Assembly: GCA_019637915.1 (NCBI GenBank)
Contig: JAHBUV010000001.1
Coordinates: 372,001-436,000 of the forward strand
Source of the DNA: Pseudobdellovibrionaceae bacterium
GTDB lineage: Bacteria > Bdellovibrionota > Bdellovibrionia > Bdellovibrionales > Bdellovibrionaceae
Direction: 5' to 3'
DNA: 64,000 nucleotides
The translations under genes and the position numbers were made by a program. Below the pieces are notes generated by a model, which worked only from the letters and a program-made list of their open reading frames with translations, had not been told where the DNA came from and ran no database searches. Shown piece after piece: positions 54,924 through 62,406 of this stretch (position 1 is the stretch's first letter; each line of letters begins with the position of its first letter).

Positions 54924-55580
54924 ATGAAATACCTAAGTCTTTTGTTAGTAGTTGGTTTAATGGTGGGTTGTGCGTCTGGAGTTAAGAAACTGGACACGCA
55001 ATTGGATTCAGTTCAAGGGCAAACCCAAAACGGTGTCATTGGTCTTAAGGATAACCAAGCGGTTATTCAAGAGAAGCGATCCGCTGAAGATGAACTTCGC
55101 GTTCAGGTCTGGAAGAACTATCAATTAGAAAATGACCTCAACCACGAATACTACATGGTTCTTTGGTGCTATGACGATTTAGCTGACCCTCGTTTAGGTG
55201 GAAACGGTGAAGTTTCTGAAGCTCCGAACCTAAAGAAAATTAAAAACTCCGTGGCTGTAAAAGAAGAGTTTGGTTTAGAGGATAAACGCTTGGTCGTGGT
55301 TAAAACTTCTTCTTTTGAGGATGAATTAAAAGTTGAGCGCCAGTATGAGACCGCAATGACTACTATGCTTAGCGAAGTTAAACGAACTCGCGGTGCTTGT
55401 GAGCGTAAAATGGGTGTGGCCCGAATCAAGGCCGGTCTCCCTTCTAAGCGTTATCAAGGTAAGCCAGTAATCACCCCTGCGGGAACATTGGACCACATGA
55501 TAGCTCCGCATGAATCTAACTTAGACGACGCTTTTAAAATTAAGGAACAAGACACTTCAAATGCTACCTCTAAGAACTAA
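54924..55580 (+). CDS. Lipoprotein (island)
   Basis: A 218-residue protein with signal peptide and lipobox 'LMVGCAS' (Cys16). The mature part is hydrophilic with a helical region ('DELRVQVWKNYQLENDLNHEYYMVLWCYDD') and two or three further cysteines. Strong GGAGAGGAG site. The next gene begins 20 bases before this stop. Function unknown; such island lipoproteins may mark the cell surface (e.g. exclusion) but nothing shows this. Confidence 0.75.
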   Translation: MKYLSLLLVVGLMVGCASGVKKLDTQLDSVQGQTQNGVIGLKDNQAVIQEKRSAEDELRVQVWKNYQLENDLNHEYYMVLWCYDDLADPRLGGNGEVSEAPNLKKIKNSVAVKEEFGLEDKRLVVVKTSSFEDELKVERQYETAMTTMLSEVKRTRGACERKMGVARIKAGLPSKRYQGKPVITPAGTLDHMIAPHESNLDDAFKIKEQDTSNATSKN

Positions 55581-55974
55581 CCCAGCGACGGCTCATTTAG
55601 ATTCACTCTTTGAAGTGAATTGGGAGTCGTTGCCAAGGTTTAATCAAAAATCCTTTTCAGATAATCCAGCGGTATATGGGAATGTAGACTTAACCGATGC
55701 TTGCGGGATTATCTTTCGTCGCCTTTGTGCGGTCTTCCCGGAGTTATATGATGTATCTCCAAAAATGAAGTCATGTGTTGAACGGGCTATTGCTCTTGCT
55801 TTTATGGAAGTTAATAACTCCAAATCTAAAACTTCTTTCAATCCCAGCTTTGATAATTTCGCTTCTTGTATGTTCTTGGCTCTCTTTAATAATATTAGTA
55901 ATCCCTACGACAATAAGTGGGCTAAGCGAATTTTGATGTTCAAGCTCACTGGCACTATCCAATTGGACCAGTAA
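55561..55974 (+). CDS. Unrecognised island protein, overlapping the lipoprotein gene
   Basis: A 137-residue soluble protein, no signal peptide, helical ('MKSCVERAIALAFMEVNNSKSK'), with Cys at about 49, 56, 71 and 99. ATG at 55561 overlaps the lipoprotein gene by 20 bases in another frame, so translation is probably coupled. No match recognised. Confidence 0.55.
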   Translation: MLPLRTNPATAHLDSLFEVNWESLPRFNQKSFSDNPAVYGNVDLTDACGIIFRRLCAVFPELYDVSPKMKSCVERAIALAFMEVNNSKSKTSFNPSFDNFASCMFLALFNNISNPYDNKWAKRILMFKLTGTIQLDQ

Positions 55975-56015
55975 GACCCTGATTTTGCTCGACTCTTTCA
56001 CTCTAAGATTCACCT

Positions 56016-56030
56016 GAAAAACCGGTATCT
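56016..56030 (+). promoter_or_regulatory. GAAAAACCGGTATCT motif, copy 4
   Basis: Plus strand, 17 bases before the ATG at 56048, followed by ATCTATAGAGGTG, which also serves as ribosome site. Same core as the other copies. Confidence 0.5.
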
Positions 56031-56047
56031 ATCTATAGAGGTGATCT

Positions 56048-56275
56048 ATGGATAGTGAAGAGTTCGTTTTTACAGATTTAAGTTCCAGTTCTTGGGTGGA
56101 TAGTTGTGAGTATAGTGAGAGCCAGAAAATACTTCGGGTGCATTTACAATCCAAGGACTCATACGAATACTACAATGTTTCCGAAACAACTTATGCCGAA
56201 TTTATTAGTGCCGACTCTCACGGGACTTATTTAAATCGCTATATTAAACCCTACCACAAGTTTGACGCCATCTAA
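56048..56275 (+). CDS. KTSC-domain protein
   Basis: A 75-residue protein with the KTSC pattern: 'DLSSSSWVDSCEYSESQKILRVHL' then 'YEYYNVSETTYAEFISADSHGTYLNRYIKPYH', matching the short domain named after the KTSC motif, common in phages and plasmids and as a C-terminal extension of some lysyl-tRNA synthetases. Function unknown. Its TAA overlaps the ATG of the next gene (TAATG). Confidence 0.8.
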   Translation: MDSEEFVFTDLSSSSWVDSCEYSESQKILRVHLQSKDSYEYYNVSETTYAEFISADSHGTYLNRYIKPYHKFDAI

Positions 56276-57309
56276 TGGATGTAAAACCCGAATCCCTTAG
56301 TGAAGAAGAGATTCGTAGATTAGTGGCCGGTTTGCGAATAACCGACGCCCTTAATTTTTCTTTATTCAATGCTCCGCCTAAGAAACAAAAGGCTTGGTGG
56401 ATTTATAAAGACTTATTAGAGAACGGTTATGGGGAAAAAGACTTTAATGTAGCTTACGATAAAATTCGTGATTTCTTTGAACAACGAACCAGAAGAAATC
56501 AAAGTAAGCTCTTTACTCACTTTTTCAATTTGCCAGCCACTTATGATAATATCTATCTCTTCAATTTGGATTACCGAAACGTAGATATGAGTGACACCAG
56601 AATCCAAAAGATTTCCGATTACATTTTCAGTGAATTCAGAAAGGTTCAAGACCCGACACCATTAGGTCTCACGCCGTATGTAGTCTTTTATGCCTTAAAA
56701 AAACTTTATTCTCCCCGTTGGGATGAAGATGCCAGAGGATTTGATGTTATAGACCTACGCTATAAAGTCAGCGAACACTTAAGGTATAGTGGCTCCAGCG
56801 AAGATGTCTTCCTTGACCCCATTTTAGACTATATCACTTCATTCAATCCAAAAGGAAAAGAGCACCTAATTGGTCAGATTCAAACGGCAGAGAAAAAGAA
56901 ATCTCAAGATGGTTCTCTTGGCGTAACCGAAGATAAGGAAGTGGGAATTAACAACGATAAAGTTGGCTTTCAAGACAGACAAACTTTAAGCGAACACTTA
57001 ACCCATAAAGTTAGCTCTTTAACTATCGCACTGAATTATGGAGAGTTTGAGTGGTGTAAAGAAATTGAATTAGCTTTTATCAAAAATGAATTTCCCAAAG
57101 AGTTGCCCGATTTGAAAGTAAAGAACCCGGGAAGAGTTCCCGAAGTCTTAAAACTCTGGAATGGGACTCGTCGTTATAATCTCCTTATTCAAAACTGTCA
57201 TGGGATTATGAATGCGGAACAATTAGAAATACTCACGAAGTTAAGACAGGCTATCGTTCAACAAGCCACTAAGCTCTTATCCATCTATCGTAAAAAAGAG
57301 AGTGCTTAA
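56275..57309 (+). CDS. Unrecognised island protein
   Basis: A 344-residue soluble helical protein with many aromatic residues, no cysteine motif or signal. It overlaps the KTSC gene by one base. 'SEEEIRRLVAGLRITDALNFSLFNAPPKKQKAWWIYKDLLENG' at the start looks like a helical DNA- or protein-binding module; the central region carries a low-complexity linker ('KKKSQDGSLGVTEDKEVGINN', about residues 208-228). No family recognised. Confidence 0.6.
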   Translation: MDVKPESLSEEEIRRLVAGLRITDALNFSLFNAPPKKQKAWWIYKDLLENGYGEKDFNVAYDKIRDFFEQRTRRNQSKLFTHFFNLPATYDNIYLFNLDYRNVDMSDTRIQKISDYIFSEFRKVQDPTPLGLTPYVVFYALKKLYSPRWDEDARGFDVIDLRYKVSEHLRYSGSSEDVFLDPILDYITSFNPKGKEHLIGQIQTAEKKKSQDGSLGVTEDKEVGINNDKVGFQDRQTLSEHLTHKVSSLTIALNYGEFEWCKEIELAFIKNEFPKELPDLKVKNPGRVPEVLKLWNGTRRYNLLIQNCHGIMNAEQLEILTKLRQAIVQQATKLLSIYRKKESA

Positions 57310-57350
57310 AAAGGAAAGGCCCCACGATTTCTCGTAAGGCCTTACCAGGA

Positions 57351-57374
57351 GAACCTCTATGCCCCCATAGAGGT
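57351..57374. terminator. Hairpin between convergent genes
   Basis: Perfect stem AACCTCTAT / ATAGAGGTT with a 6-base loop, between the gene ending at 57309 and the minus-strand gene ending at 57390; an AAGGCC/GGCCTT repeat just upstream may add to it. No T-run. Confidence 0.5.
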
Positions 57375-57389
57375 TGGATGGAACAATTT

Positions 57390-57803
57390 TTAAATGGTAA
57401 CTTTCTCCCAATAGGACTTCATTTCTTTGTTAGTCTTTTTGGATGGAATATAAATAAAAGTGTTTTTAAGTTTTCCTTCTGCTTTTAATTCCTTGATTGC
57501 GGAAAGTAGAGTCATATACGGAACCCGACAATCAACGGACTTATAATACCAAGGTCTTGTGATAAATAAGAACCAGATTTGAACAAATGATTTTACCGCT
57601 TCAATAGCTTCAGGACTAAATCCTAATTCACCATTAACAACTTTCTTAAAAACGAAATCAACTACATCTACATAGTTGCCAGCGGATGCCAGCCAAGGAG
57701 AAGCAACTTGATGTTCAAATAGGAAATTATAAACCTCTTGTTTGTTGCTCAAATCTAAAAATCTATTTCCGTACTTAATTACTGTAATACTGGATTTATT
57801 CAT
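57390..57803 (-). CDS. Unrecognised island protein
   Basis: A 137-residue protein; AAAGGAG precedes the ATG at 57803, so the longer frame is rejected. Contains 'WFLFITRPWYYKSVDCRVPYMTLLSAIKELKAEGKLKNTFIYIPSK', with no known motif. Positively charged C terminus. Same strand as the candidate Rep gene, separated from it by a bidirectional terminator. Function unknown. Confidence 0.6.
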   Translation of the reverse strand: MNKSSITVIKYGNRFLDLSNKQEVYNFLFEHQVASPWLASAGNYVDVVDFVFKKVVNGELGFSPEAIEAVKSFVQIWFLFITRPWYYKSVDCRVPYMTLLSAIKELKAEGKLKNTFIYIPSKKTNKEMKSYWEKVTI

Positions 57804-57845
57804 AAAAACTCCTTTGCCGTTCTCTTTATAAATGGAACTTAAAAA

Positions 57846-57877
57846 GCAAACCCCCATATTTCTATGAGGGTTTTTGC
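57846..57877. terminator. Bidirectional hairpin terminator
   Basis: GCAAACCCCCATA / TATGAGGGTTTTTGC with T-runs on both sides, between the two minus-strand genes; most likely ends the 57954 gene's transcript. Confidence 0.65.
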
Positions 57878-57953
57878 CTTAGACAGAGTGGTCGGAGTCA
57901 AATCAACCACATTAAAGTTCCAGGAAGGAGGAACACTATATAAATGGAAAATA

Positions 57954-58562
57954 TTAGGCTTTGTTGCCGATTGATTTAAGTAACTCTTCAAGAGGAACTA
58001 AAGGTTGGTCCGCTAACGGTAATCCAGCATCAAGTCGGTTGATAATGTCAGCCTTTTTAGAGATTTCAACTAAATGGTCGTGCATTCCTTTTTTGAACTT
58101 CTTGTCAGCATTCAAAAATCTACGCAAACTTTTAGCAATTTGTTTTTCAAACTCTAAAACCCAAACGAATTGGTCGGGGTAGTCGTTGTGGTTGCTGGAA
58201 CGGACCATATCTCGTTTGTCTTCTTGAAGGTTTAATAACGCTCTTAAGGATTTGTATAGAGCCCACTGGTTAGTATCCGAGTTGTAAGAATATCGTGTCG
58301 TCGCTTTACCTTTATGAGCCATGATGATTTCTTTTCTAATTAATCCCATAAACTCCAATTTTAGAAGTGAGTATTGAATCCGATAAAGACCAATGTTTTC
58401 TCCAGAGTAAAGGCTGAAACGGGAAGAAAGTGTTCTTAAGCTAACTCTCTTTTTTCCATGAGGCGAATTGAGGATATTAAAAAGAATCTCTCTATCTAAG
58501 CTCTCAAGTAATGGGTTGCCTTCAAAAAATGACGGTAAACGGGTGAAAAATAATTCTTTCAT
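57954..58562 (-). CDS. Winged-helix DNA-binding protein, candidate plasmid replication initiator
   Basis: A 202-residue protein. The N-terminal 90 residues form a probable winged helix: 'LDREILFNILNSPHGKKRVSLRTLSSRFSLYSGENIGLYRIQYSLLKLEFMGLIRKEII' (helix-turn-helix plus a basic wing). The C-terminal half is helical. Immediately upstream lie four iterons and an AT-rich run, the usual place of a rep gene. That makes an initiator or iteron-binding regulator the best reading, but the family is not recognised. AAAGGAGT precedes the ATG. Confidence 0.55.
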   Translation of the reverse strand: MKELFFTRLPSFFEGNPLLESLDREILFNILNSPHGKKRVSLRTLSSRFSLYSGENIGLYRIQYSLLKLEFMGLIRKEIIMAHKGKATTRYSYNSDTNQWALYKSLRALLNLQEDKRDMVRSSNHNDYPDQFVWVLEFEKQIAKSLRRFLNADKKFKKGMHDHLVEISKKADIINRLDAGLPLADQPLVPLEELLKSIGNKA

Positions 58563-58857
58563 AACTGACTCCTTTTAGGTTTGTGAACAAGGTGTCTAAT
58601 CCTGTTCTTAGTTTCTAAATGGAATTGGTTATTAAAATTGGCTTTTTCTTTTATCGGTGGGGTGTATCTATCAAAGATACGAGGTGTATCTATTACAGAT
58701 ATAGGTGTATCTACCATAGATACGGGGTGTATCTACTATAGATGATCGTCTTATTACTCTAAACTTATTATTAAAATAAAATAGGCTGATACATCTTAAT
58801 ATATACCCCTCATTGCCTTACCGCCCATAAGGGCTGGCAATAAGGGTTCAGTGAGTT
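58563..58857. promoter_or_regulatory. Candidate replication origin: iterons plus AT-rich region
   Basis: Four repeats of GGTGTATCTAnnnnnnAGAT-type sequence start at 58661, 58683, 58704 and 58726 (22, 21, 22 bases apart, about two helical turns). Each carries a GTATCT...AGATAC-like inverted repeat. They are followed by an A/T-rich stretch (about 58750-58805). This is the plan of an iteron-type origin, lying just upstream of a winged-helix gene. It could instead be a regulator's operator array. Confidence 0.55.
58661..58745. repeat. Iteron-like direct repeats (4 x about 22 bp)
   Basis: Unit start GGTGTATCTA at 58661, 58683, 58704, 58726, with the later part of each unit AGATA-like. The repeats are direct, not inverted, with near-constant spacing. 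Confidence 0.7.
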
Positions 58858-59070
58858 TTACTGGGAAGAAGAAGGGTTGGCAGGGCTGACTACCTCAAAG
58901 GCCTTTATCAGTCGTTCTAGGCTTATCCAGACCCCTTGGGGATGTTCTCCATCAGAGATGGTAACAATCCTCACTTGGTCGGAAAGTAGACGGTCAATTT
59001 TCATTAACTTACCACTTCTCTTGCCTTTGACTAATTGGCCTTCAAAATACGTCATTAAAACCCTGCTCAT
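58858..59070 (-). CDS. Small island protein
   Basis: A 70-residue protein from 'MSRVLMTYFEGQLVKGKRSGKLMKIDRLLSDQVRIVTISDGEHPQGVWISLERL'. I chose the ATG at 59070 because the longer frame starts at TTG without a ribosome site. Beta-rich in the middle ('VRIVTISDGEHPQGVWI'); unknown. No domain recognised. Confidence 0.5.
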   Translation of the reverse strand: MSRVLMTYFEGQLVKGKRSGKLMKIDRLLSDQVRIVTISDGEHPQGVWISLERLIKAFEVVSPANPSSSQ

Positions 59071-59127
59071 TAAACCCCAGTTATTAAATGTAAAATAATT
59101 GTCAAAAAAGAAGTTCTTCTCAGAGGA

Positions 59128-59159
59128 CAAAAAGGGGCCAACCAATTAAGGTCAGCCCC
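59128..59159 (-). terminator. Intrinsic terminator after the island lipoprotein
   Basis: On the minus strand, GGGGCTGACC / GGTTGGCCCC stem followed by TTTTTTG, just downstream of the stop at 59185. Confidence 0.7.
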
Positions 59160-59184
59160 GAATGGATATTGCTTTTAATTGTAC

Positions 59185-60183
59185 TTACATATCTTGAGGA
59201 CGAGTAATGCTAAGACCGGCCACATCAGCCGTAGTCCAAGTAGACGCGTTCCCAATTAAGTTCCCGGGCAAGCCAGAGGCCGACAAGCTAACTCCACAAG
59301 CACTGTCTGAAGTAGCCGAACCGCCATTCAGATAATTTGCCACGCACGAGCGATAGTGGAGAGTATTCCCACCGAAAGATACGGAATCAATATCTTCATT
59401 AACCACATAAGTAGAGGCGAACTCCAGATACGAACCGCCTACCGAACCGGCCATAAATCCGTTAGGACTTGTGTTGGTAGTAGTGTTTTGGAAAAGTGCC
59501 CAGGTGAATGATGTGCTCCCGTTGTTAACAAAGTAGCCGTAGTTATTCATTGCGGAAATCACAGAGCCGTACTGAAGTTTCAAAGCGTTAGTAGCTGTAT
59601 CAACGCGGTAGAATACTTCATAGAGGTCGCCGTTGCTTGCTTCAGTGATAACGTGGATGTTTTGTGGGCTTCCGCATTTGAAAGCAATGTAGGCTGAGTC
59701 ACCAGAAGAATTCGTCATCTTCAAAGCGTGGTCAGGAACTACAGAGCCGTCACCGATATTCCAGGAACCGCTACCAGCCATCAGATTGATATTCCAACCG
59801 GCAAAAGTAAAACTACCAGAAGTCGGAATAGACTCACAACTTGCGATATCATTATCGTAAGCCATATCGTTAAGAGTGTTGATTACCTGATTGGTATTAT
59901 TCACCAGAATTTGCGTGGTTGAATATTGAGTTTTAATTGTAGAGTAAGCACTGTCACCATCGGCTGACATTGCGTTAATTAACCCTTGACTCATCACTTT
60001 AGCGGACAAGGTATTAACCGTAGAGCCGGTAACACAATCCTTGCTTCCACATTTTACTTGAGCGGGTTTAATAATCTTCGGTGAGAACGTATCTCCAGAA
60101 CCACCACTACCGCCACCACCAGAACCTCCGCAAGCAGTCAACAAGGTCATCAACATTCCTAGAGCAATCATTTGTTTTTTCAT
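59185..60183 (-). CDS. Lipoprotein with glycine/serine linker (island)
   Basis: A 332-residue protein with signal and lipobox 'LLTACGG' (Cys18), then a GGSGGGGSGGSG-like linker, then a beta-rich exported domain with many Asn, Ser and Thr and cysteine pairs ('KCGSKDCVTGS', 'FKCGS', 'DSACGVS'). The look is that of a surface-exposed adhesin-like or recognition lipoprotein; no named family. GGAGAGAGG precedes the ATG. It has its own terminator. Confidence 0.72.
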   Translation of the reverse strand: MKKQMIALGMLMTLLTACGGSGGGGSGGSGDTFSPKIIKPAQVKCGSKDCVTGSTVNTLSAKVMSQGLINAMSADGDSAYSTIKTQYSTTQILVNNTNQVINTLNDMAYDNDIASCESIPTSGSFTFAGWNINLMAGSGSWNIGDGSVVPDHALKMTNSSGDSAYIAFKCGSPQNIHVITEASNGDLYEVFYRVDTATNALKLQYGSVISAMNNYGYFVNNGSTSFTWALFQNTTTNTSPNGFMAGSVGGSYLEFASTYVVNEDIDSVSFGGNTLHYRSCVANYLNGGSATSDSACGVSLSASGLPGNLIGNASTWTTADVAGLSITRPQDM

Positions 60184-60209
60184 ATATTCCCTCTCTCCTT
60201 TATTGTTAT

Positions 60210-60515
60210 TTACAGTTTCTTTTGGACATTTATTTGGACTTCAAATTTCCCCGAGAATACTTCCTTCAACAGTTTTTCTGTGAATTGGGCATGGACGGGG
60301 TCTTCACAACCGAAGACCAAATAAAACATTGAAACCCCCAAACACTCCGCAAGCTTTGCAACCGCTTGCCATGAACGGGGCACTCTCCCGTTCTTCAAGT
60401 GATGGAGAGTTGTGAGGGGGATGTCACACATCAAAGCCAACTCTTTCAGCGAGTTGATACCCCGAGCCTTCATTAGGATATTTATATTGTCGGCTATACA
60501 AATTTTCATACCCAT
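60210..60515 (-). CDS. XRE-family HTH transcription regulator
   Basis: A 101-residue protein from 'MGMKICIADNINILMKARGINSLKELALMCDIPLTTLHHLKNGRVPRSWQAVAKLAECLGVSMFYLVFG', a Cro/C1-type helix-turn-helix with the second half suiting a repressor dimer. Start ATG 60515 (AAGGAA upstream); the longer frame is unlikely. The region just upstream carries repeated ATATATCAA sites, probable operators for this protein. It may control the lipoprotein gene next to it. Confidence 0.7.
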   Translation of the reverse strand: MGMKICIADNINILMKARGINSLKELALMCDIPLTTLHHLKNGRVPRSWQAVAKLAECLGVSMFYLVFGCEDPVHAQFTEKLLKEVFSGKFEVQINVQKKL

Positions 60516-60771
60516 TATTTTCGTCGTTTCCTTACTCTCGGTAGAGAGATATTTCCCATCCGAAAAACTTTTCTCTCTAAAGAGACTTGATATATAAAAA
60601 GATAGCATAGATATTTTAATATATCAACGCGGTGTATCGAAATATATCAAGAGTGGGTTTTAAAGGATTGCGGTTGAGTTCCCGCACCGAAGGTGAATCA
60701 ACGGGGCGGTTGCGTCCAGCAGCGGACTAAATTTCGTATAAGAAATTATCGTCAATACTTTGGCCTAGGCC
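60516..60771. promoter_or_regulatory. Operator/promoter region of the XRE gene
   Basis: Direct repeats AATATATCAA at 60618-60627 and 60641-60650, and the inverted form ACTTGATATAT at 60585-60595. Nearby are TCTCTCGG/GTAGAGAGA repeats (about 60535-60585). AT-rich, no gene; the right part (60660-60770) shows nothing that I can name. Confidence 0.5.
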
Positions 60772-60969
60772 TTAGCCGTTCAAAAACCCTTTAGCTTTGA
60801 GATGGGCATGGAGTTTATTTCGCTCCAGATAAAGAATCTTAAACGGTAATTCCAATTCAATTTCCGTGGGCCACTGTGAGACGGGAGTATTCCCGTGCGC
60901 TTTTGCCAGTTGAATTAACTGATCACTTCTTAAGTCTTCTGGAATGGTGTAAACGCGTTTCTTTGCCAT
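60772..60969 (-). CDS. Small island protein
   Basis: A 65-residue protein 'MAKKRVYTIPEDLRSDQLIQLAKAHGNTPVSQWPTEIELELPFKILYLERNKL' with GGAG before the ATG at 60969. Helical, slightly basic; possibly a small regulatory or antitoxin-like protein, though nothing recognisable supports that. Transcribed away from the HTH gene at 61086. Confidence 0.5.
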   Translation of the reverse strand: MAKKRVYTIPEDLRSDQLIQLAKAHGNTPVSQWPTEIELELPFKILYLERNKLHAHLKAKGFLNG

Positions 60970-61085
60970 ACTCCAACAGATACCGCCCAATTAGATATAT
61001 GGTTCTGTTGCAAAAATATTTACTTGGGTCTAAGCCAGTGATATATTTGAAGGGAGCGAAGTCAGACACACCGGGAGCGGATACG

Positions 61086-61328
61086 ATGAAGAAGAAACCG
61101 TATTTATTGATTAGAGAAGTTTACGAAAAGAAACAAAAGGAAATGGAAAAGAAAGGTCAAACCTTTACTTGGCAAGATTTTGCTGAGGCAATGGGGATGG
61201 AAAATCCAGCTTCTACTCGTAGTAATGTAGCTAAAATTTTAGATGATAAATACAACCCAACATTTAACAAGCTTTGTAACATCGCCGACGCCTTAGGCGT
61301 GAAAATTACTGATTTGATTAAGGCTTAG
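61086..61328 (+). CDS. HTH-type regulator (XRE-like)
   Basis: An 80-residue protein: 'MKKKPYLLIREVYEKKQKEMEKKGQTFTWQDFAEAMGMENPASTRSNVAKILDDKYNPTFNKLCNIADALGVKITDL'. The helix-turn-helix 'TWQDFAEAMGMENPASTRSNVAKIL' and 'LCNIADALGVKITDL' fit XRE-type regulators. I chose ATG 61086 (GGGAGCGG before it) rather than the longer frame that overlaps the gene at 60772. It sits divergent from the small gene, so it could be self-regulated. Confidence 0.65.
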   Translation: MKKKPYLLIREVYEKKQKEMEKKGQTFTWQDFAEAMGMENPASTRSNVAKILDDKYNPTFNKLCNIADALGVKITDLIKA

Positions 61329-61633
61329 TGAATAACTGGTTTAATACTTTTCTTTGGGTAAAATTGAATAAAATTATCCTCTACTGATTTCGCGCACTGT
61401 AATTTGATTTCTTCTTGTTTTAATGGGTCTAATTTGTAGAACTCATTTTCTTGCTGGAATACAAAATCATTATGAAAATGGAAAGAAACTTCACCCATTT
61501 TTGCCGGGTCAAACCCACTACTGGGCTTAATATCCAAAACTTTATATGATGATTGAATATCCCGTGAGCCGTCTTTTTTCACGGGCTTAAACATCACTAA
61601 AATCTTTAAGTAAACATCTACCCACGGTTTCAA
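61325..61633 (-). CDS. Unrecognised island protein
   Basis: A 102-residue protein, start probably TTG 61633, placed 5 bases after AAGGAT and just after the lipoprotein stop; an internal ATG start ('MFKPVKKDGS') is possible. Contains 'GEVSFHFHNDFVFQQENEFYKLDPLKQEEIKLQCAKSVEDNF'. Unknown. The 3' end overlaps the stop of the convergent HTH gene. Confidence 0.45.
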   Translation of the reverse strand: MKPWVDVYLKILVMFKPVKKDGSRDIQSSYKVLDIKPSSGFDPAKMGEVSFHFHNDFVFQQENEFYKLDPLKQEEIKLQCAKSVEDNFIQFYPKKSIKPVIH

Positions 61634-61642
61634 GATTAATCC

Positions 61643-61903
61643 TTAGTCAGTTAATTGGTCAGAAGTAATTCCCGAAACATTATACCCACACGAATTGAGT
61701 TTCCTGGTGAGCACGGCTTCACGCTCGGCAATGGTTTTGGCTTCTTTATTATCTCTCAGTTCTTTGTCTAAAAGACTAATGGCTTTATCAGAGTCATTTT
61801 TATCCATTGCATCTTCAAAGTTTTCGCAAAAGGTTTTTCCTGATGTCGCACAAGAAGATAGAGCTAATAACAGAACTGTTAAAAATAGGGTCTTACATTT
61901 CAT
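61643..61903 (-). CDS. Small lipoprotein (island)
   Basis: An 86-residue protein with signal and lipobox 'LSSCATSG' (Cys18), then a helical charged region ('ENFEDAMDKNDSDKAISLLDKELRDNKEAK') and a second and third cysteine. It overlaps the gene upstream by 4 bases (ATGA at 61900-61903). Role unknown. Confidence 0.65.
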   Translation of the reverse strand: MKCKTLFLTVLLLALSSCATSGKTFCENFEDAMDKNDSDKAISLLDKELRDNKEAKTIAEREAVLTRKLNSCGYNVSGITSDQLTD

Positions 61904-62244
61904 TTTTTCACCTTGGTTTGGGGTAGTGTTTTATCAAATTTCTCCATTCCATCTACCCAAGTTTTATTTTGGACATCTCCTTGAAGTCTTTTAAGACGTT
62001 CATTGGCTTCCACCCGCATTCTTGCGATTGGGGTTTTAGCTCCGTAAGTTTTCTCCCATAGAACTTTCTTAGTGTTTGGGTGAATAATTTGAACGATGAA
62101 CTTATTAGCCGAGTTATTTTTTGATTTAGGATAAATGATTTGAGTCATTAATTGTGGAGCAGTCTTACGCAATAAGACCGCTTTCAATCTATCTTGATCC
62201 TTGGCCTTCCGACCACGCTTTTTGGGCACCTTAATTTCAGTCAT
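61900..62244 (-). CDS. Basic island protein
   Basis: A 114-residue protein from 'MTEIKVPKKRGRKAKDQDRLKAVLLRK', very basic in its first 30 residues with an AT-hook-like 'KKRGRKAK', then a beta-rich middle ('KFIVQIIHPNTKKVLWEKTYGAKTPIARMRV'). TAGGAGG lies 7 bases before the ATG at 62244, so a longer frame is rejected. It may bind DNA. It sits just downstream of the tRNA-like sequence. Confidence 0.6.
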   Translation of the reverse strand: MTEIKVPKKRGRKAKDQDRLKAVLLRKTAPQLMTQIIYPKSKNNSANKFIVQIIHPNTKKVLWEKTYGAKTPIARMRVEANERLKRLQGDVQNKTWVDGMEKFDKTLPQTKVKK

Positions 62245-62262
62245 AATCTTTCCTCCTAAAAG

Positions 62263-62353
62263 AGGGAGCAGGAAGGATTCGAACCTTCGGCAAAGGCGCA
62301 CAACCTATGCCTCCTGGTAAAGTCCTTTCAGTCGTGGACCCACCACTACTCCC
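62263..62353 (-). tRNA. tRNA-like sequence, atypical, anticodon uncertain
   Basis: The minus strand gives 91 nt with a good acceptor stem (GGGAGTA / TGCTCCC, one wobble, an eighth G-C pair possible), an excellent T-arm (GAAGGTTCGAATCCTTC) and a hairpin GTCC/GGAC in the D position. No canonical anticodon arm can be drawn in the 30 bases between, and no CCA is encoded. It may be a derived class II tRNA, a remnant or a tRNA mimic. Calling it a functional tRNA would be unsafe. Confidence 0.45.
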
Positions 62354-62360
62354 ACTTACT

Positions 62361-62372
62361 AATACCGGTTTT
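62361..62372 (-). promoter_or_regulatory. AAAACCGGTATT motif, copy 5
   Basis: Minus strand AAAACCGGTATTAGTAAGT ends about 7 bases before the tRNA-like sequence, a position fitting a promoter for it. Confidence 0.5.
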
Positions 62373-62406
62373 AGAGGAGAATCTTAGATTATTAAAAAAT
62401 GATGAG

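Noticed and set aside
58661-58745. CRISPR array
   Set aside because: Units are only about 22 bases with no unique spacers of proper length and no cas genes nearby; iterons fit better.
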